From Bacillus sp. SB49 (GTDB lineage Bacteria; Bacillota; Bacilli; Bacillales; Halobacillaceae): a stretch of 64,000 nucleotides of DNA. Location: assembly GCF_000469135.2 (NCBI RefSeq), contig NZ_CP048117.1, positions 611,001 through 675,000 of the forward strand, read 5' to 3'. The stretch's first letter is position 1, and the number at the start of each line of letters is the position of its first letter. The notes below the pieces were generated by a model, which was given only the letters and a program-made list of their open reading frames with translations, did no database searches and was not told the origin of the DNA. Made by a program: the position numbers and the translations under genes. This document shows positions 1 to 10,532 of the stretch, piece after piece.

Positions 1-1451
1 TTGACGTCATTCACCATGACGCGCTTGTCGGGATTCAGGATATGGGAGCAGCCGGTCTCACTTCCTCTGCCAGTGAAATGGCGAGTAAAGCAGGTACGGG
101 AATGACGATGAACCTTGACCTTATCCCGCAGCGGGAACAGAACATGACAGCCTATGAAATGATGCTGTCCGAGTCACAGGAACGCATGCTTCTTGTCGTA
201 GAAAAAGGTCGGGAAGACGAGATAGCGGAAGTATTCCGTAAGTATGATCTGGAAGCTGTCGCTGTCGGAGAAGTCACGGATACGAAGCGCTTCCGCCTGG
301 AACATAAAGGAGAAGTCGTCGCTGACGTGCCTGTCGATTCTCTTGCCGAAGACGCTCCAGTCTATCATAAGCCGTCGAAGAAACCGACGTATTACGAAGA
401 ATTTCAGGCAATGGACGATTACGCGCCTGTCGTCGACGATTATGCAGCAACGCTGAAAAGTCTGTTGAAACAGCCGACGATTGCAAGCAAGGAATGGGTT
501 TACGATCAGTATGACTCGATGGTACAGACAAACACGGTCGTCGCTCCAGGGTCCGATGCAGCCGTATTGCGTGTACGTGGAACAGAGAAGGCTCTTGCAA
601 TGACGACGGATTGTAACTCCCGCTATATCTATGTCGATCCGGAAGTCGGCGGACAAATCGCTGTTGCTGAAGCAGCCCGTAACATTATCTGCTCCGGTGG
701 TCGTCCGTTGGGAATCACAGACGGATTGAACTTTGGTTCTCCGGAAAATCCGGAAATCTTCTGGCAGATGGAGAAAAGCGTCGACGGCATGAGTGAAGCG
801 TGCCGCGTCCTGAACGCACCGGTCATCGGAGGGAACGTTTCCTTGTATAACGAATCATTTGGTGGCAAAGCGATCTATCCGACACCGATCGTCGGCATGG
901 TCGGCCTGATTGAGGATGTAGCTCACATCACCCAGTCCCACGCTAAGAAAGCAGGCGATCTCCTTTATGTCATCGGGGAGACGAAGCCGGAATTCGGTGG
1001 AAGTGAACTGCAGGGGATGTTGGAAGGAAAGCACTTCGGCAAAGCGCCGGCGCTTGATCTGGAAGTGGAAGCGAAGCGCCAGAACGCTCTTCTATCCGCT
1101 ATTCAAAAAGGTCTCATCGAATCTGCTCATGATTTGGCAGAAGGTGGTCTTGCGGTCGCTCTTGCAGAGAAGCTTTTCGATCAGGAACTCGGTTGTGATG
1201 TCCAGGTAGAAGGGGATGTCCTTGCAGCCTTGTTCTCAGAAACGCAGTCCCGTTTCCTTGTAACTGTAAGTCCTGAGCAGCAAGATGCGTTCGAACAATC
1301 GGTGAATGACGCAGTCCGGATCGGAAAAGTGACGGAGGACGGCATCTACCGTGTAAGCAATAAGGATCGAATCGTAGTGGAAGAGCAGACAACAACGTTG
1401 AAGGATACTTGGAAAGGAGCTATTCCATGCTTGGTGAAATCAAAGGCTTAA
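1..1451 (+). CDS. purL: Phosphoribosylformylglycinamidine synthase subunit PurL (5'-truncated by window edge)
   Basis: The C-terminal two thirds of PurL, the ATP-dependent synthetase subunit that makes FGAM in de novo purine synthesis with PurQ (glutaminase) and PurS. The reading frame is open from base 3, so the gene begins before the window. Visible are the AIR-synthase-like core ([18 protein letters not shown] near the edge), the second half-domain with [16 protein letters not shown], and the glycine-rich [12 protein letters not shown] stretch. The size fits the small, PurS/PurQ-dependent PurL of Gram-positives, not the large fused enzyme. It overlaps the purF ribosome binding site, as in the Bacillus purine operon. 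Confident. Confidence 0.97.
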   Translation, partial: DVIHHDALVGIQDMGAAGLTSSASEMASKAGTGMTMNLDLIPQREQNMTAYEMMLSESQERMLLVVEKGREDEIAEVFRKYDLEAVAVGEVTDTKRFRLEHKGEVVADVPVDSLAEDAPVYHKPSKKPTYYEEFQAMDDYAPVVDDYAATLKSLLKQPTIASKEWVYDQYDSMVQTNTVVAPGSDAAVLRVRGTEKALAMTTDCNSRYIYVDPEVGGQIAVAEAARNIICSGGRPLGITDGLNFGSPENPEIFWQMEKSVDGMSEACRVLNAPVIGGNVSLYNESFGGKAIYPTPIVGMVGLIEDVAHITQSHAKKAGDLLYVIGETKPEFGGSELQGMLEGKHFGKAPALDLEVEAKRQNALLSAIQKGLIESAHDLAEGGLAVALAEKLFDQELGCDVQVEGDVLAALFSETQSRFLVTVSPEQQDAFEQSVNDAVRIGKVTEDGIYRVSNKDRIVVEEQTTTLKDTWKGAIPCLVKSKA

Positions 1452-2839
1452 ATGAGGAATGTGGCATTTTCGGAGTCTGGGGCCACCCGGACTCCGCCCA
1501 ACTGACGTATTATGGTTTGCACGCTTTGCAGCACCGCGGTCAGGAGGGCGCCGGAATCGTCACAACAGACGGAGACCATCTGAAGCTTGCTAAAGGACAC
1601 GGATTGATCAATGAAGTTTTTTCCGAAAATCAGCTGGAAGACTTGCAAGGACACGCCTCCATCGGGCACGTCCGTTACGCAACTGCAGGGGATGGTGCAT
1701 ATGAGAATATCCAACCTCTGATGTTCCGTTCTCAGACAGGGGGGCTTGCGCTTGCCCATAACGGAAACCTGGTCAACGCCCACGCGTTGAAGAGCCAGCT
1801 GGAAGCACAAGGGAGCATTCTGCAGACCAATTCCGATACAGAAGTAGTTGCCCACTTGATCAAGAGAGCGCGCCATCTCCCGCTTGACCAGGCTATTGGA
1901 GAGGCATTGTCCATGATCAAGGGAGCTTACGCGTTCCTTGTGATGACGGAAGACAAGATGTTCGTTGCCAATGACCCGCGTGGCCTTCGCCCTCTCAGCC
2001 TTGGACACCTTGGTGATGCTTGGGTCGTATCTTCGGAAACGTGTGCGTTTGATGTGATCGGAGCCCAATACGACAGGGAAGTGAAGCCTGGTGAACTGCT
2101 GATCATCTCTGATGAAGGAGTAGAGACGAAGCGTTTCTCTGCCCCGATTCAACGTACATTGTGTTCCATGGAATATGTGTACTTCTCTCGTCCGGACAGT
2201 AATCTGGACGGTAAAAACGTCCATGCATCACGGAAACGAATGGGGAAAGCCTTGGCGGAGGAAGCACCCATCGAAGCGGATGTCGTAACAGGAGTACCGG
2301 ATTCCAGTATTTCTGCTGCCATCGGATATGCAGAGGCGTCCGGCATTCCTTATGAGCTTGGTATGATCAAGAACCGCTATGTCGGTCGTACGTTCATCCA
2401 GCCGACTCAGGAACTGCGGGAACAAGGGGTCAAGATGAAGCTGTCTGCTGTAAGAGGTATTGTCGAAGGGAAACGTGTCGTCATGGTCGATGATTCCATC
2501 GTCCGGGGTACGACAAGCCGGCGGATCGTAAAAATGCTGAAAGAAGCAGGAGCGAAGGAAGTGCATGTCCGTATTGCATCTCCGCCGATTGAGAACCCAT
2601 GTTACTACGGAATCGACACCTCGAACAGTGGAGAGTTGATTGCGGCAAACCACTCTGTAGAAGAAATGGAGAAATTGATCGGGGCTGACAGTCTCGCTTT
2701 TCTATCCGTGGATGGTTTGAACGACAGCATCTATCAGGGGGATGAATCGCTGGAGCATGGCGGCTGTATGGCCTGCTTTACAGGCAATTATCCTACAGAA
2801 ATATATCCTAATACGGTCCACCCGTATGAGAAAGCGTGA
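1427..2839 (+). CDS. purF: Amidophosphoribosyltransferase PurF
   Basis: Catalyses the first committed step of purine synthesis, PRPP plus glutamine to phosphoribosylamine. I chose the ATG at 1427 (AAAGGAG just upstream), giving [16 protein letters not shown]. Residue 12 is the catalytic N-terminal cysteine exposed after cleavage of an 11-residue propeptide, as in the B. subtilis enzyme. The Ntn glutaminase domain fills the first half and the phosphoribosyltransferase domain the second, with the PRPP loop [14 protein letters not shown]. The C-terminal cysteines (GGCMACFTG) fit the Fe-S type Bacillus enzyme. It begins inside the last codons of purL. Confidence 0.97.
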   Translation: MLGEIKGLNEECGIFGVWGHPDSAQLTYYGLHALQHRGQEGAGIVTTDGDHLKLAKGHGLINEVFSENQLEDLQGHASIGHVRYATAGDGAYENIQPLMFRSQTGGLALAHNGNLVNAHALKSQLEAQGSILQTNSDTEVVAHLIKRARHLPLDQAIGEALSMIKGAYAFLVMTEDKMFVANDPRGLRPLSLGHLGDAWVVSSETCAFDVIGAQYDREVKPGELLIISDEGVETKRFSAPIQRTLCSMEYVYFSRPDSNLDGKNVHASRKRMGKALAEEAPIEADVVTGVPDSSISAAIGYAEASGIPYELGMIKNRYVGRTFIQPTQELREQGVKMKLSAVRGIVEGKRVVMVDDSIVRGTTSRRIVKMLKEAGAKEVHVRIASPPIENPCYYGIDTSNSGELIAANHSVEEMEKLIGADSLAFLSVDGLNDSIYQGDESLEHGGCMACFTGNYPTEIYPNTVHPYEKA

Positions 2840-2854
2840 CGATGAGGAGGCAGA

Positions 2855-3868
2855 ATGATGAGTGAATCCTATAAACAGGCAGGAGTCGACGTCGAAGCTG
2901 GTTATGAAGCGGTCGAACGGATGAAGAAGCACGTAGCCAGAACGATGCGCAAGGAAGTGATAGGCGGTCTCGGTTCTTTTGCCGGGTTGTTCGATATCAG
3001 CGGAATGAGTTATGAAGAGCCCGTCCTTGTCACTGGAACGGACGGTGTCGGGACGAAGCTTCGGCTCGCTTTTGAAATGGACAAGCATGATACGATCGGT
3101 GTCGATGTCGTGGCTATGTGTGTGAACGATATCGCGGCACAAGGAGCAGATCCGCTTTTGTTCCTTGATTATATCGCTTGTGGAAAGAATGAGCCTGCCC
3201 GCATCGAACAAATCGTCAAGGGCATCGCGGATGGCTGCCAGCAGTCGCACGCTGCGCTCGTTGGCGGGGAAACGGCAGAAATGCCCGGCATGTATGAGGA
3301 AGAAGAATATGACCTTGCCGGCTTTGTTGTAGGAATGGCAGATAAACGGAAGCTGATCACCGGAGAAGGAATAGAAGCAGGGGATGTCATCATCGGCCTT
3401 CCTTCCTCTGGGGTTCATTCCAACGGTTTCTCGCTTGTCCGCCGAATTATCGATAATCAGGGGCTGAGTCTCCAGGAAACTTATGAAGGATTCGACCGCC
3501 CGCTTGGGGAAGTATTACTAACTCCTACCGTCATTTACGTCGAAGCTGTCAAACAGCTGAAGGAAGCGGTGAGCATCAAAGGACTTGCCCATATTACCGG
3601 CGGCGGTTTCTATGAGAATATTCCAAGAGCGCTTCCGGAAGGCCTGGGTGTAGCAATCAACCAAGGAAGCTGGAACGTGCCGGCGATTTTCCCGTTCCTT
3701 CAAGCACAAGGAGACATTCCTGCCGATGAAATGTACGGGGTCTTCAATATGGGAATCGGTATGATTGCCATCGTTTCGGAAGCGGACGCAGAGAAGGCAG
3801 CGGAAGCTATCGGAAATGGTGTCATCATTGGACGAGTGACAGGCGAAGAGGGAGTGCAGTGGACATGA
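2855..3868 (+). CDS. purM: Phosphoribosylformylglycinamidine cyclo-ligase (AIR synthetase) PurM
   Basis: Closes the imidazole ring: FGAM plus ATP gives AIR. The product is 337 residues, normal for PurM. Family signatures are visible: [16 protein letters not shown], the [12 protein letters not shown] segment, [13 protein letters not shown], and [13 protein letters not shown] near mid-protein. The start has GAGGAGG 8 bases upstream, with a second ATG immediately following. Its stop overlaps the purN start (ATGA), so the two are translationally coupled. Confidence 0.97.
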   Translation: MMSESYKQAGVDVEAGYEAVERMKKHVARTMRKEVIGGLGSFAGLFDISGMSYEEPVLVTGTDGVGTKLRLAFEMDKHDTIGVDVVAMCVNDIAAQGADPLLFLDYIACGKNEPARIEQIVKGIADGCQQSHAALVGGETAEMPGMYEEEEYDLAGFVVGMADKRKLITGEGIEAGDVIIGLPSSGVHSNGFSLVRRIIDNQGLSLQETYEGFDRPLGEVLLTPTVIYVEAVKQLKEAVSIKGLAHITGGGFYENIPRALPEGLGVAINQGSWNVPAIFPFLQAQGDIPADEMYGVFNMGIGMIAIVSEADAEKAAEAIGNGVIIGRVTGEEGVQWT

Positions 3869-4443
3869 TCAACCTTGCCGTCTTTGCTTCCGGAACAGGA
3901 TCGAACTTCGATGCCATTGTCGAAGCCGTCGAAAATGGAACCCTCCATGCAGACATCAAGCTGCTTGTCTGTGACAAAGTAGGCGCTCCTGTCATTGAGA
4001 AAGCGCAGCGTCACGACGTGGATACCATTGTTTTCAACCCAAAAGTCTACGAAAATAAAGCAGCCTATGAAGCCGCCTTGCTGGAAGACTGTCGTTCGCG
4101 CGGCGTTGACTACATCATTCTTGCTGGTTATATGCGTCTCGTCGGCCCGACGCTGCTTCAGCCATATGAGAAACGGATCATCAATATCCACCCGTCCCTG
4201 CTTCCTGCTTTTCCCGGTAAGGATGCCATTGGACAGGCGATAGATAAAAAGGTAAAAGTGACTGGTGTGACCGTCCATTTCGTTGATGACGGAATGGATA
4301 CAGGCCCGATCATCGCCCAGGAGGCGGTGACGATCGAAGACAACGATACACCGGAAGAAGTGAAACGGAAAATTCAGGCGGTCGAACACCGCTTATACCC
4401 GCAAGTCATCGAGTCATTATTCACCAAGGAGGAATCCAAATGA
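3865..4443 (+). CDS. purN: Phosphoribosylglycinamide formyltransferase PurN
   Basis: Transfers the formyl group of 10-formyl-THF to GAR. I take the ATG at 3865, which overlaps the purM stop as ATGA, giving 192 residues ([18 protein letters not shown]). Conserved features are the N-terminal glycine-rich SGTGSNF, the catalytic [12 protein letters not shown] block (Asn, His) and the [19 protein letters not shown] signature with the catalytic Asp. Its TGA overlaps the ATG of purH by the same ATGA arrangement. Confidence 0.97.
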   Translation: MINLAVFASGTGSNFDAIVEAVENGTLHADIKLLVCDKVGAPVIEKAQRHDVDTIVFNPKVYENKAAYEAALLEDCRSRGVDYIILAGYMRLVGPTLLQPYEKRIINIHPSLLPAFPGKDAIGQAIDKKVKVTGVTVHFVDDGMDTGPIIAQEAVTIEDNDTPEEVKRKIQAVEHRLYPQVIESLFTKEESK

Positions 4444-5972
4444 AAAAACGTGCCCTACTCAGCGTATCCAATAAAGAAGGTTTGGCTGATTTCGCTAAAC
4501 AACTCCACGAACTAGATTACGAGCTTGTTTCCACAGGTGGAACGAAGCGCGCGATCGAAGAAGCAGGGGTTCCTGTCCTGTCTATTTCTGAAGTGACGAA
4601 TTTCCCGGAAATTATGGATGGACGTGTCAAGACGCTTCATCCGGCGGTCCATGGAGGCCTCCTTGCCAAGCGCGGCAACGCCGACCACATGGAACAGTTG
4701 GATGGGCTGGATATCCAAACGATCGATCTCGTCGCAGTCAACCTGTATCCTTTCAAGGAAACGATCGCTAAAGAGGGAGTGACCGAGGCGGATGCTATCG
4801 AAAATATCGATATCGGGGGCCCGACCATGCTCCGCGCGGCGGCGAAGAACTTTGCAGACGTCGCTGTCGTTGTCGATCCTTCCGATTACGATACGGTGAT
4901 CGAAGGCTTTAAAGCAGACAGCCTTTCTTATGAAGCACGTCGCAGGCTTGCTGCGAAAGTGTACCGCCATACGGCGAATTATGACGCGATGATCGCCGGT
5001 TACTTCTCGGAACTTACAGAGGAAGCTTATCCGGAGACATACACCGTAACATATGAGAAAGTACAATCCCTGCGTTACGGAGAGAACCCGCACCAGACCG
5101 CTTCGTTCTATAAGCAGGCTAATGCGGAAGGGACGTCGCTTGCGAATGCGGAACAGCTGAATGGAAAAGAGCTCTCTTATAACAACATTCAGGATGCTAA
5201 TGCTGCATTGGAAGTGGTTCTTGAATTCGGCCAGCCGGCTGCTGTAGCTGTCAAACATATGAATCCTTGCGGCGTCGGAGTAGGGGAGAATCTATACGAT
5301 GCTTTCACCAAAGCATACGAAGGGGATCCGGTTTCCATTTTTGGTGGAATCGTCGCCTTGAACCTTGAAGTCGATGCTGATACAGCAGCGAAGCTGAAAG
5401 AGATTTTCCTGGAGATCATTCTCGCTCCTTCTTTCAGTGAGGAAGCGCTCGAAATCCTTACGAAGAAGAAAAACCTTCGCCTCTTGAAAATCGATCTGAA
5501 GAAATCCGATCGTCCTGCGCACAAGCTGACGAGCGTCAACGGTGGACTGCTTGTTCAAGATACGGATGAAGGGAATCTTGACGGGGTGGATTTGACAGTA
5601 GCGACGGAACGGGAACCATCTGCACAGGAGCTGGAAGACTTGAAGCTCGGCTGGAAGGTCGTGAAGCACGTGAAGTCGAATGCCATCGTAGTAGCGAAAG
5701 GGGATCGTACCCTTGGAGTAGGTGCCGGACAAATGAATCGTGTAGGCGCAGCCAAAATCGCTTTTGAACAAGCGGGTGAAAAAGCAAAAGGCAGTATTCT
5801 CGCCTCTGATGCGTTCTTCCCTATGCCGGATACGGTAGAAGCGGCAGCTGAAGCAGGCGTTACTGCTATCATCCAGCCGGGTGGATCGAAGCGTGACCAG
5901 GACTCGATCGATGCCTGCAATAAACACGGCATCGCAATGGTCTTCACAAGCATGCGTCATTTCAAGCACTAA
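4440..5972 (+). CDS. purH: Bifunctional AICAR transformylase / IMP cyclohydrolase PurH
   Basis: Carries out the last two steps to IMP. The N-terminal MGS-like cyclohydrolase domain begins [18 protein letters not shown] and includes ELVSTGGTKRAI and MDGRVKTLHP. The C-terminal transformylase domain has SLRYGENPHQTASFY, the VKHMNPCGVG block and the final IAMVFTSMRHFKH. The length (510 residues) is typical. It is coupled to purN by a 4-base overlap; purD follows after 22 bases. Confidence 0.97.
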   Translation: MKKRALLSVSNKEGLADFAKQLHELDYELVSTGGTKRAIEEAGVPVLSISEVTNFPEIMDGRVKTLHPAVHGGLLAKRGNADHMEQLDGLDIQTIDLVAVNLYPFKETIAKEGVTEADAIENIDIGGPTMLRAAAKNFADVAVVVDPSDYDTVIEGFKADSLSYEARRRLAAKVYRHTANYDAMIAGYFSELTEEAYPETYTVTYEKVQSLRYGENPHQTASFYKQANAEGTSLANAEQLNGKELSYNNIQDANAALEVVLEFGQPAAVAVKHMNPCGVGVGENLYDAFTKAYEGDPVSIFGGIVALNLEVDADTAAKLKEIFLEIILAPSFSEEALEILTKKKNLRLLKIDLKKSDRPAHKLTSVNGGLLVQDTDEGNLDGVDLTVATEREPSAQELEDLKLGWKVVKHVKSNAIVVAKGDRTLGVGAGQMNRVGAAKIAFEQAGEKAKGSILASDAFFPMPDTVEAAAEAGVTAIIQPGGSKRDQDSIDACNKHGIAMVFTSMRHFKH

Positions 5973-5994
5973 GAACAAGGGAGGATGGACGACG

Positions 5995-7269
5995 ATGAAT
6001 ATCATGGTAATCGGACGGGGCGGCCGTGAACACAGCCTTGTTCAAAAATTAGCAGCAAGTAAACAGACAGAGAAAATTTACGCAGCTCCCGGTAACGCCG
6101 GTATGAAAGAAGCCGTCTGCGTGGCGATTGAAGAAGGGGATCATGATGCCCTCGTTTCTTTTGCGAAGGAAAACGACATTCATCTGACAGTCGTAGGTCC
6201 GGAAGTTCCTTTGCTTGAAGGGATCGTCGACCATTTTCAAGCGAATGACCTGAAAGTATTCGGACCCACCAAGGATGCGGCGCTGATCGAGGGAAGTAAA
6301 CATTTCGCGAAACAGATGATGGACAAATATGATATTCCCACAGCGGAATATCAGGCTTTCTCCGACCTGGTGGAAGCGAAAGCGTACATTAAAGAAAAAG
6401 GCGCTCCGATTGTCATCAAGGCAGACGGCCTGGCTGCTGGAAAAGGTGTCGTTGTCGCCGAAACGCTGGAACAAGCGTTGGAAGCGGCCGATTCCATGCT
6501 CGGCGAAGGGCAGTTCGGAGAAGCAAGCAGTGAAATCGTTGTGGAAGAGTTTTTAGCAGGGGATGAATTCTCCTTGATGGCCTTCGTCCACGGTCCGAAC
6601 GTCTATCCAATGATTCCTGCAAAGGATCATAAGCGGGCATTCGACGGGGATGAAGGACCGAATACAGGAGGTATGGGGGCATTCGCTCCCGTCCCGGGAC
6701 TGGCCTCGTCTTCCTATGATACAGCTGTGGAATCGATTGTACGTCCGGTCGCTGAAGCGATGGTCCAGGAAGAACGTCCGTTTACGGGAATTCTTTATGC
6801 CGGACTGATCGAAACAGACAAAGGACCGAAAGTAATTGAATTTAACGCTCGTTTCGGAGATCCGGAGACCCAGGTGGTCCTGCCTTTGCTGAAGAATGAC
6901 CTGGAGCAGGTGTTTTTGGATGTCATGGACGGAAAAGACCCCGAACTTCAATGGTCGGAAGAATCGTGTGCAGGAGTTGTCGTCGCATCGAGCGGATATC
7001 CGGGGGGATATGTGAAAGGGCGCCCGCTTCCTGCACTCGAAACGTCAGATTCAGCCTTCCTTGTCCATGCAGGTACAGCATTTGAGAACGGAACCTATGT
7101 ATCGGACGGAGGACGTGTCCTGCTTGTTGGCAGCAAGGGGAATGACCTTTCACGTGCGCTTGATTGTGCTTATGAAGCGCTGCGTCCGTTACATGCAAAT
7201 GAAGATTTTTTCTATCGCCGTGATATTGGCAGATCATCGATCACGTCTTCTTCTGGAAGCGACGAGTAA
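5995..7269 (+). CDS. purD: Phosphoribosylamine-glycine ligase PurD
   Basis: ATP-grasp enzyme joining phosphoribosylamine and glycine to give GAR; last gene of the operon. An open frame extends further upstream, but the ATG at 5995 has AAGGGAGG in front and starts with the family's MNIMVIGRGGREHSL. ATP-grasp features: APIVIKADGLAAGKGV, EFLAGDEFSLMAF, NTGGMGAFAPVP and FNARFGDPETQVVLPLL. The size (424 residues) is normal. The last 36 bases overlap a small opposite-strand membrane-protein ORF, and a hairpin terminator follows at about 7361. Confidence 0.96.
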   Translation: MNIMVIGRGGREHSLVQKLAASKQTEKIYAAPGNAGMKEAVCVAIEEGDHDALVSFAKENDIHLTVVGPEVPLLEGIVDHFQANDLKVFGPTKDAALIEGSKHFAKQMMDKYDIPTAEYQAFSDLVEAKAYIKEKGAPIVIKADGLAAGKGVVVAETLEQALEAADSMLGEGQFGEASSEIVVEEFLAGDEFSLMAFVHGPNVYPMIPAKDHKRAFDGDEGPNTGGMGAFAPVPGLASSSYDTAVESIVRPVAEAMVQEERPFTGILYAGLIETDKGPKVIEFNARFGDPETQVVLPLLKNDLEQVFLDVMDGKDPELQWSEESCAGVVVASSGYPGGYVKGRPLPALETSDSAFLVHAGTAFENGTYVSDGGRVLLVGSKGNDLSRALDCAYEALRPLHANEDFFYRRDIGRSSITSSSGSDE

Positions 7270-7341
7270 GAGGGCTGCAATTGTGCCGATGACGGTTACG
7301 ATGACGAAACCTACGTCTGTAAAGTATTCCATGAAGTCCAT
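7234..7341 (-). CDS. Small single-span membrane protein (35 aa), convergent with purD
   Basis: Not recognised by name. A 35-codon ORF starts at 7341 with AAAGGATGAG about 5 bases upstream. It encodes MDFMEYFTDVGFVIV followed by a continuous hydrophobic stretch (TVIGTIAALLLVA) and a basic tail SRRRRDR, the layout of a one-segment membrane peptide with positive cytoplasmic end. The final 12 codons are antisense to the 3' end of purD. Similar tiny proteins occur after purD in other Bacillaceae, as far as I recall; function unknown. Confidence 0.6.
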   Translation of the reverse strand: MDFMEYFTDVGFVIVTVIGTIAALLLVASRRRRDR

Positions 7342-7360
7342 TATTCTCATCCTTTACTTA

Positions 7361-7396
7361 TAAGAGCGGAGCTTATGCTTCCGCTCTTCATTTTTG
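7361..7396. terminator. Terminator after purD
   Basis: An AAGAGCGGAGC / GCTTCCGCTCTT stem with a short TTAT loop, followed by TTTTT. It ends the purine operon and, read on the other strand, may also serve the DUF2892 gene at 7401. Confidence 0.8.
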
Positions 7397-7400
7397 TTGA

Positions 7401-7646
7401 TTATTTAGGGAAGTTTTGCTGCCAGCCTTCTTCTTTGCCGTCTGTTTCGACGGTCATCTTCTCGATTGCTTCAACCATCGGGCAGTAACGCACGATGCCT
7501 TCTGCTACTTTCATGGATGCGAGAGCGATTAGAAAAGGATGGGAAGATCCATGACCTCTGGATCCGCGAATTGTGAGAAGGGTGAGCATGCTCAACCCTG
7601 TCGCAATACGTATCATGCTGTTAATTGTGCCGATATTTTGTCTCAT
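7401..7646 (-). CDS. DUF2892 inner-membrane protein
   Basis: An 81-residue protein with the DUF2892 (YgaP-type transmembrane domain) pattern: MRQNIGTINSMIRIATGLSMLTLLTIRG, then HPFLIALASMKVAEGIVRYCPM. In this family the two hydrophobic segments and the conserved YCP near the second are typical. Here it is free-standing, without the rhodanese domain of E. coli YgaP. The start has AGGAGGAGC upstream on the minus strand. Function unknown; a membrane location is an inference from hydrophobicity. Confidence 0.8.
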   Translation of the reverse strand: MRQNIGTINSMIRIATGLSMLTLLTIRGSRGHGSSHPFLIALASMKVAEGIVRYCPMVEAIEKMTVETDGKEEGWQQNFPK

Positions 7647-7720
7647 ATAAGCTCCTCCTTACAAGTATGGCTTCTGCTGTGTTACGATAATAGATAATCT
7701 GATTAAGGGAGGGATCCTCC

Positions 7721-9466
7721 ATGAATGAAGCACGATTCCGGTGGCGGAACCGCCAGTTGCGAGTACATGCATCTGTCTTGGACGGTGACGCGGCACCGAC
7801 GAAATTGATAAAAAATACTACGTACCTGAACGTCTATTTAAAGCAATGGATGACAGGTCATATATGGATTTACGAAGACCGAATCATTTATACGGGTAAG
7901 GAGCTCCCTTCCAATATGGAAAATACGGAAGTCATCGATGGGAAGGACAGTTATATCGTCCCGGGCTATATCGAGCCGCATGCCCATCCGTTTCAATTAT
8001 ATAATCCCCAGACCCTTGCTGAATATGCAGCGGAGACGGGTACGACCACGCTGATCAATGATAACCTTATGTGGCTTTTTTTAACTGAAAAGAAGAAAGC
8101 GTTTTCTTTATTGGAAGAGTTCATGCATCTTCCTGCAACCATGTACTGGTGGGCGCGCTTCGATCCTCAGACGGTTTTAAGGGAGGAAGACAGAGAGTCT
8201 TTCGACGAACAGGTGCTGGATTGGATTGAGCATGATGCGGTCATTCAGGGCGGGGAATTGACGGCCTGGCCGGATGTGCTATATGAAAGAAATGAGCAGA
8301 TTCTGCACTGGATGCAGGAAACGAAACGATCACGGAAGCCGCTGGAAGCCCATCTTCCAGGTGCATCGGAGCGTACGTTAGTGAAGATGCGTCTCCTCGG
8401 GATGGATTCTGAGCATGAATCCATGACGGCGGAGGACGTCATTACCCGGCTGTCGATCGGCTACCATACGGGGCTGCGTTATTCTTCGATACGTCCGGAT
8501 CTTCCTGACATTTTACAGGGACTTGAGAAAATGGGGCATACCCAGTATGACCACATGATGTTTACGACGGATGGATCCACCCCCGGCTTTTATGAGGAGG
8601 GGATCATTAACATGTGCATTCGAATTGCTATAGAAGCGGGCGTTCCTGAAATTGATGCCTATATGATGGCCACGTATCAGGCTGCGAGGCACTTCGGAAT
8701 CGAAAGCAGGGTCGGCAGTCTTAATGCAGGACGTGCCGCCCACCTTAATTTCCTTAGAGATCCTAAAGATCCGACCCCTCACTCCGTCATCGCCAAAGGG
8801 GAGTGGGTGAAGAAAGAGGGAGAGGTTGTCCCGACAGGCATCGAGATTCCGTGGGAAAAGAACGGGATAGAGAAGCTTTCCCTCGACTGGGAGCTCGCGG
8901 ATAAGGACATGCAGTTCTCCATGCCGATCGGGCTTGAACTGGTCAATGACGTTATTATGAAACCATATGCGATAGATACGGATGCTTCCGTGGAGCGTTT
9001 GTCTGATGAGAATAAGGAAGCATTCATCATGTTGATGGACAGAGATGGCGAATGGATGGTCAACACTCTGCTGAAAGGATTCACACAGTCCCTTGGCGGG
9101 TTGGTCAGCTCGTTCAGCAATACCGGGGATATCCTCGTAATTGGTAAATCAAGGACCGATATGAAAAAAGCATTCCAACGGATGAATGAAATCGGCGGCG
9201 GTATCGTATTTGTTAATGAAGGAGAAGTTCTGTTCGAGCTTTCACTGCCGTTGGGCGGGGTGATGTCTGATCTTCCTTTGCCGCACTTAATGAAGGAGGA
9301 GAGACGGATGAAACAATGCTTGAACGAACACGGGTTTTCCTTTTCGGACCCGGTGTACACCTTGCTTTTCCTATCATCCATGCACCTGCCGTATATCCGC
9401 ATTACACCGCTTGGAATTATGGATGTGAAAAAGAAAGAGGTACTCTTTCCTTCTATAATGCGTTAA
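7721..9466 (+). CDS. yerA: YerA-type adenine deaminase-like amidohydrolase
   Basis: 581 residues, the size of B. subtilis YerA, a member of the adenine deaminase (AdeC) branch of metal-dependent amidohydrolases. Metal-binding signs: GYIEPHAHPF (HxH) near residue 90, EAHLPGA (a histidine ligand), and MFTTDGSTPG with the late aspartate. The AdeC-like C-terminal region follows. The start at 7721 has AGGGAGGG upstream. Position directly after purD matches B. subtilis and fits purine salvage, but substrate is not proven by sequence; YerA paralogs differ from AdeC and may act on another substrate. Confidence 0.85.
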   Translation: MNEARFRWRNRQLRVHASVLDGDAAPTKLIKNTTYLNVYLKQWMTGHIWIYEDRIIYTGKELPSNMENTEVIDGKDSYIVPGYIEPHAHPFQLYNPQTLAEYAAETGTTTLINDNLMWLFLTEKKKAFSLLEEFMHLPATMYWWARFDPQTVLREEDRESFDEQVLDWIEHDAVIQGGELTAWPDVLYERNEQILHWMQETKRSRKPLEAHLPGASERTLVKMRLLGMDSEHESMTAEDVITRLSIGYHTGLRYSSIRPDLPDILQGLEKMGHTQYDHMMFTTDGSTPGFYEEGIINMCIRIAIEAGVPEIDAYMMATYQAARHFGIESRVGSLNAGRAAHLNFLRDPKDPTPHSVIAKGEWVKKEGEVVPTGIEIPWEKNGIEKLSLDWELADKDMQFSMPIGLELVNDVIMKPYAIDTDASVERLSDENKEAFIMLMDRDGEWMVNTLLKGFTQSLGGLVSSFSNTGDILVIGKSRTDMKKAFQRMNEIGGGIVFVNEGEVLFELSLPLGGVMSDLPLPHLMKEERRMKQCLNEHGFSFSDPVYTLLFLSSMHLPYIRITPLGIMDVKKKEVLFPSIMR

Positions 9467-9504
9467 AATAGAAGAGGGAATATAGGACAAAGGGAAGTGC
9501 TTCC

Positions 9505-10518
9505 ATGAGAAAACTTACCTTCTTACTTGTGCTCACGCTGCTGGCTGCCTGCGGCTGGTTCGGAGTTGATCGAGAGGAAGGGTCCGTGACAGACCAGACG
9601 GCGGACGATGAACGAGTGATTATCAATGAAGGAGAGCAGACCGTTTTCCCGTTGACAGGAGAAATCAATCCGGATCAACAGAACGATCCAATTGTAGCTG
9701 TCATGATTAACAACCATCAGAATGCAAGACCCCAAGCAGGGCTCAGTAAGGCGGATGTCGTCTATGAAGCGCTGGCGGAAGGGTCGATCACTCGCTTCCT
9801 AGCTTTGTTCCACAGTGATATTCCTGATACAATAGGTCCGGTCCGAAGTGCAAGGCCTTACTTTCTTGAACTTGCGGATGGGTGGAATGCTCTCTATATC
9901 TATCACGGGGCATCCACTGCCATCCAGAAGCAAGTGACGACGAGCGGTGTGTCCTACTTGAACGGTTCCATCTACGATAACAACGGCTGGCTCTTCCAGC
10001 GTACTTCAGATAGGAAAGCGCCCCACAACTCCTATCTAATCACAGATGGGATACTGCAAGCTGCCTCAAATAAAGGATATACCTCCTTCAAGAGACACGA
10101 ACCGCTGCCGTTTGATTCTGAGCAGGAACTGGACGGGAAGCCGGTAAATCGAATGGCCATTAGATATGCGGAGGCGCAGCAGGTTCTATTTAATTGGAAA
10201 GAGCGATCCGGCTTTTTCCAGCGCTCAAGTGATGGAGAAACGACGATAGATGCGGCGGATGGAACTGCCATCGGGGTCGAAAATGTCCTGGTCATCCGTG
10301 CCGGCCATAAAGTAATAGATACGAAAGGGCGGCGTGCAGTCGATTTGAAGTCCGGTGGAGACGGCTGGCTTCTGCAAAAAGGAATCCGGAAAGAAATACA
10401 ATGGAGAAATATCGACGGACGCCTCCTCCCCTTTGCGGACGGCAAAGCACTTGCTTTCCTGCCGGGGAAAACGTGGGTGAACATCATCCCGTCATCGGTG
10501 GAGGTCCGTTTTGATTAA
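9505..10518 (+). CDS. yerB: YerB-like lipoprotein (DUF3048)
   Basis: 337 residues with a lipoprotein signal: MRKLTFLLVLTLLAAC, lipobox LAAC, so the mature protein starts at Cys16 and is anchored to the outer face of the membrane. The body has the two-part DUF3048 pattern: PIVAVMINNHQNARPQAGLSKADVVYEALAEG, GPVRSARPYFLELADGW and the PHNSYLIT segment. Role unknown. It lies between yerA and yerC as in B. subtilis. Confidence 0.88.
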   Translation: MRKLTFLLVLTLLAACGWFGVDREEGSVTDQTADDERVIINEGEQTVFPLTGEINPDQQNDPIVAVMINNHQNARPQAGLSKADVVYEALAEGSITRFLALFHSDIPDTIGPVRSARPYFLELADGWNALYIYHGASTAIQKQVTTSGVSYLNGSIYDNNGWLFQRTSDRKAPHNSYLITDGILQAASNKGYTSFKRHEPLPFDSEQELDGKPVNRMAIRYAEAQQVLFNWKERSGFFQRSSDGETTIDAADGTAIGVENVLVIRAGHKVIDTKGRRAVDLKSGGDGWLLQKGIRKEIQWRNIDGRLLPFADGKALAFLPGKTWVNIIPSSVEVRFD

Positions 10519-10532
10519 GGAGGGAAACGGGA

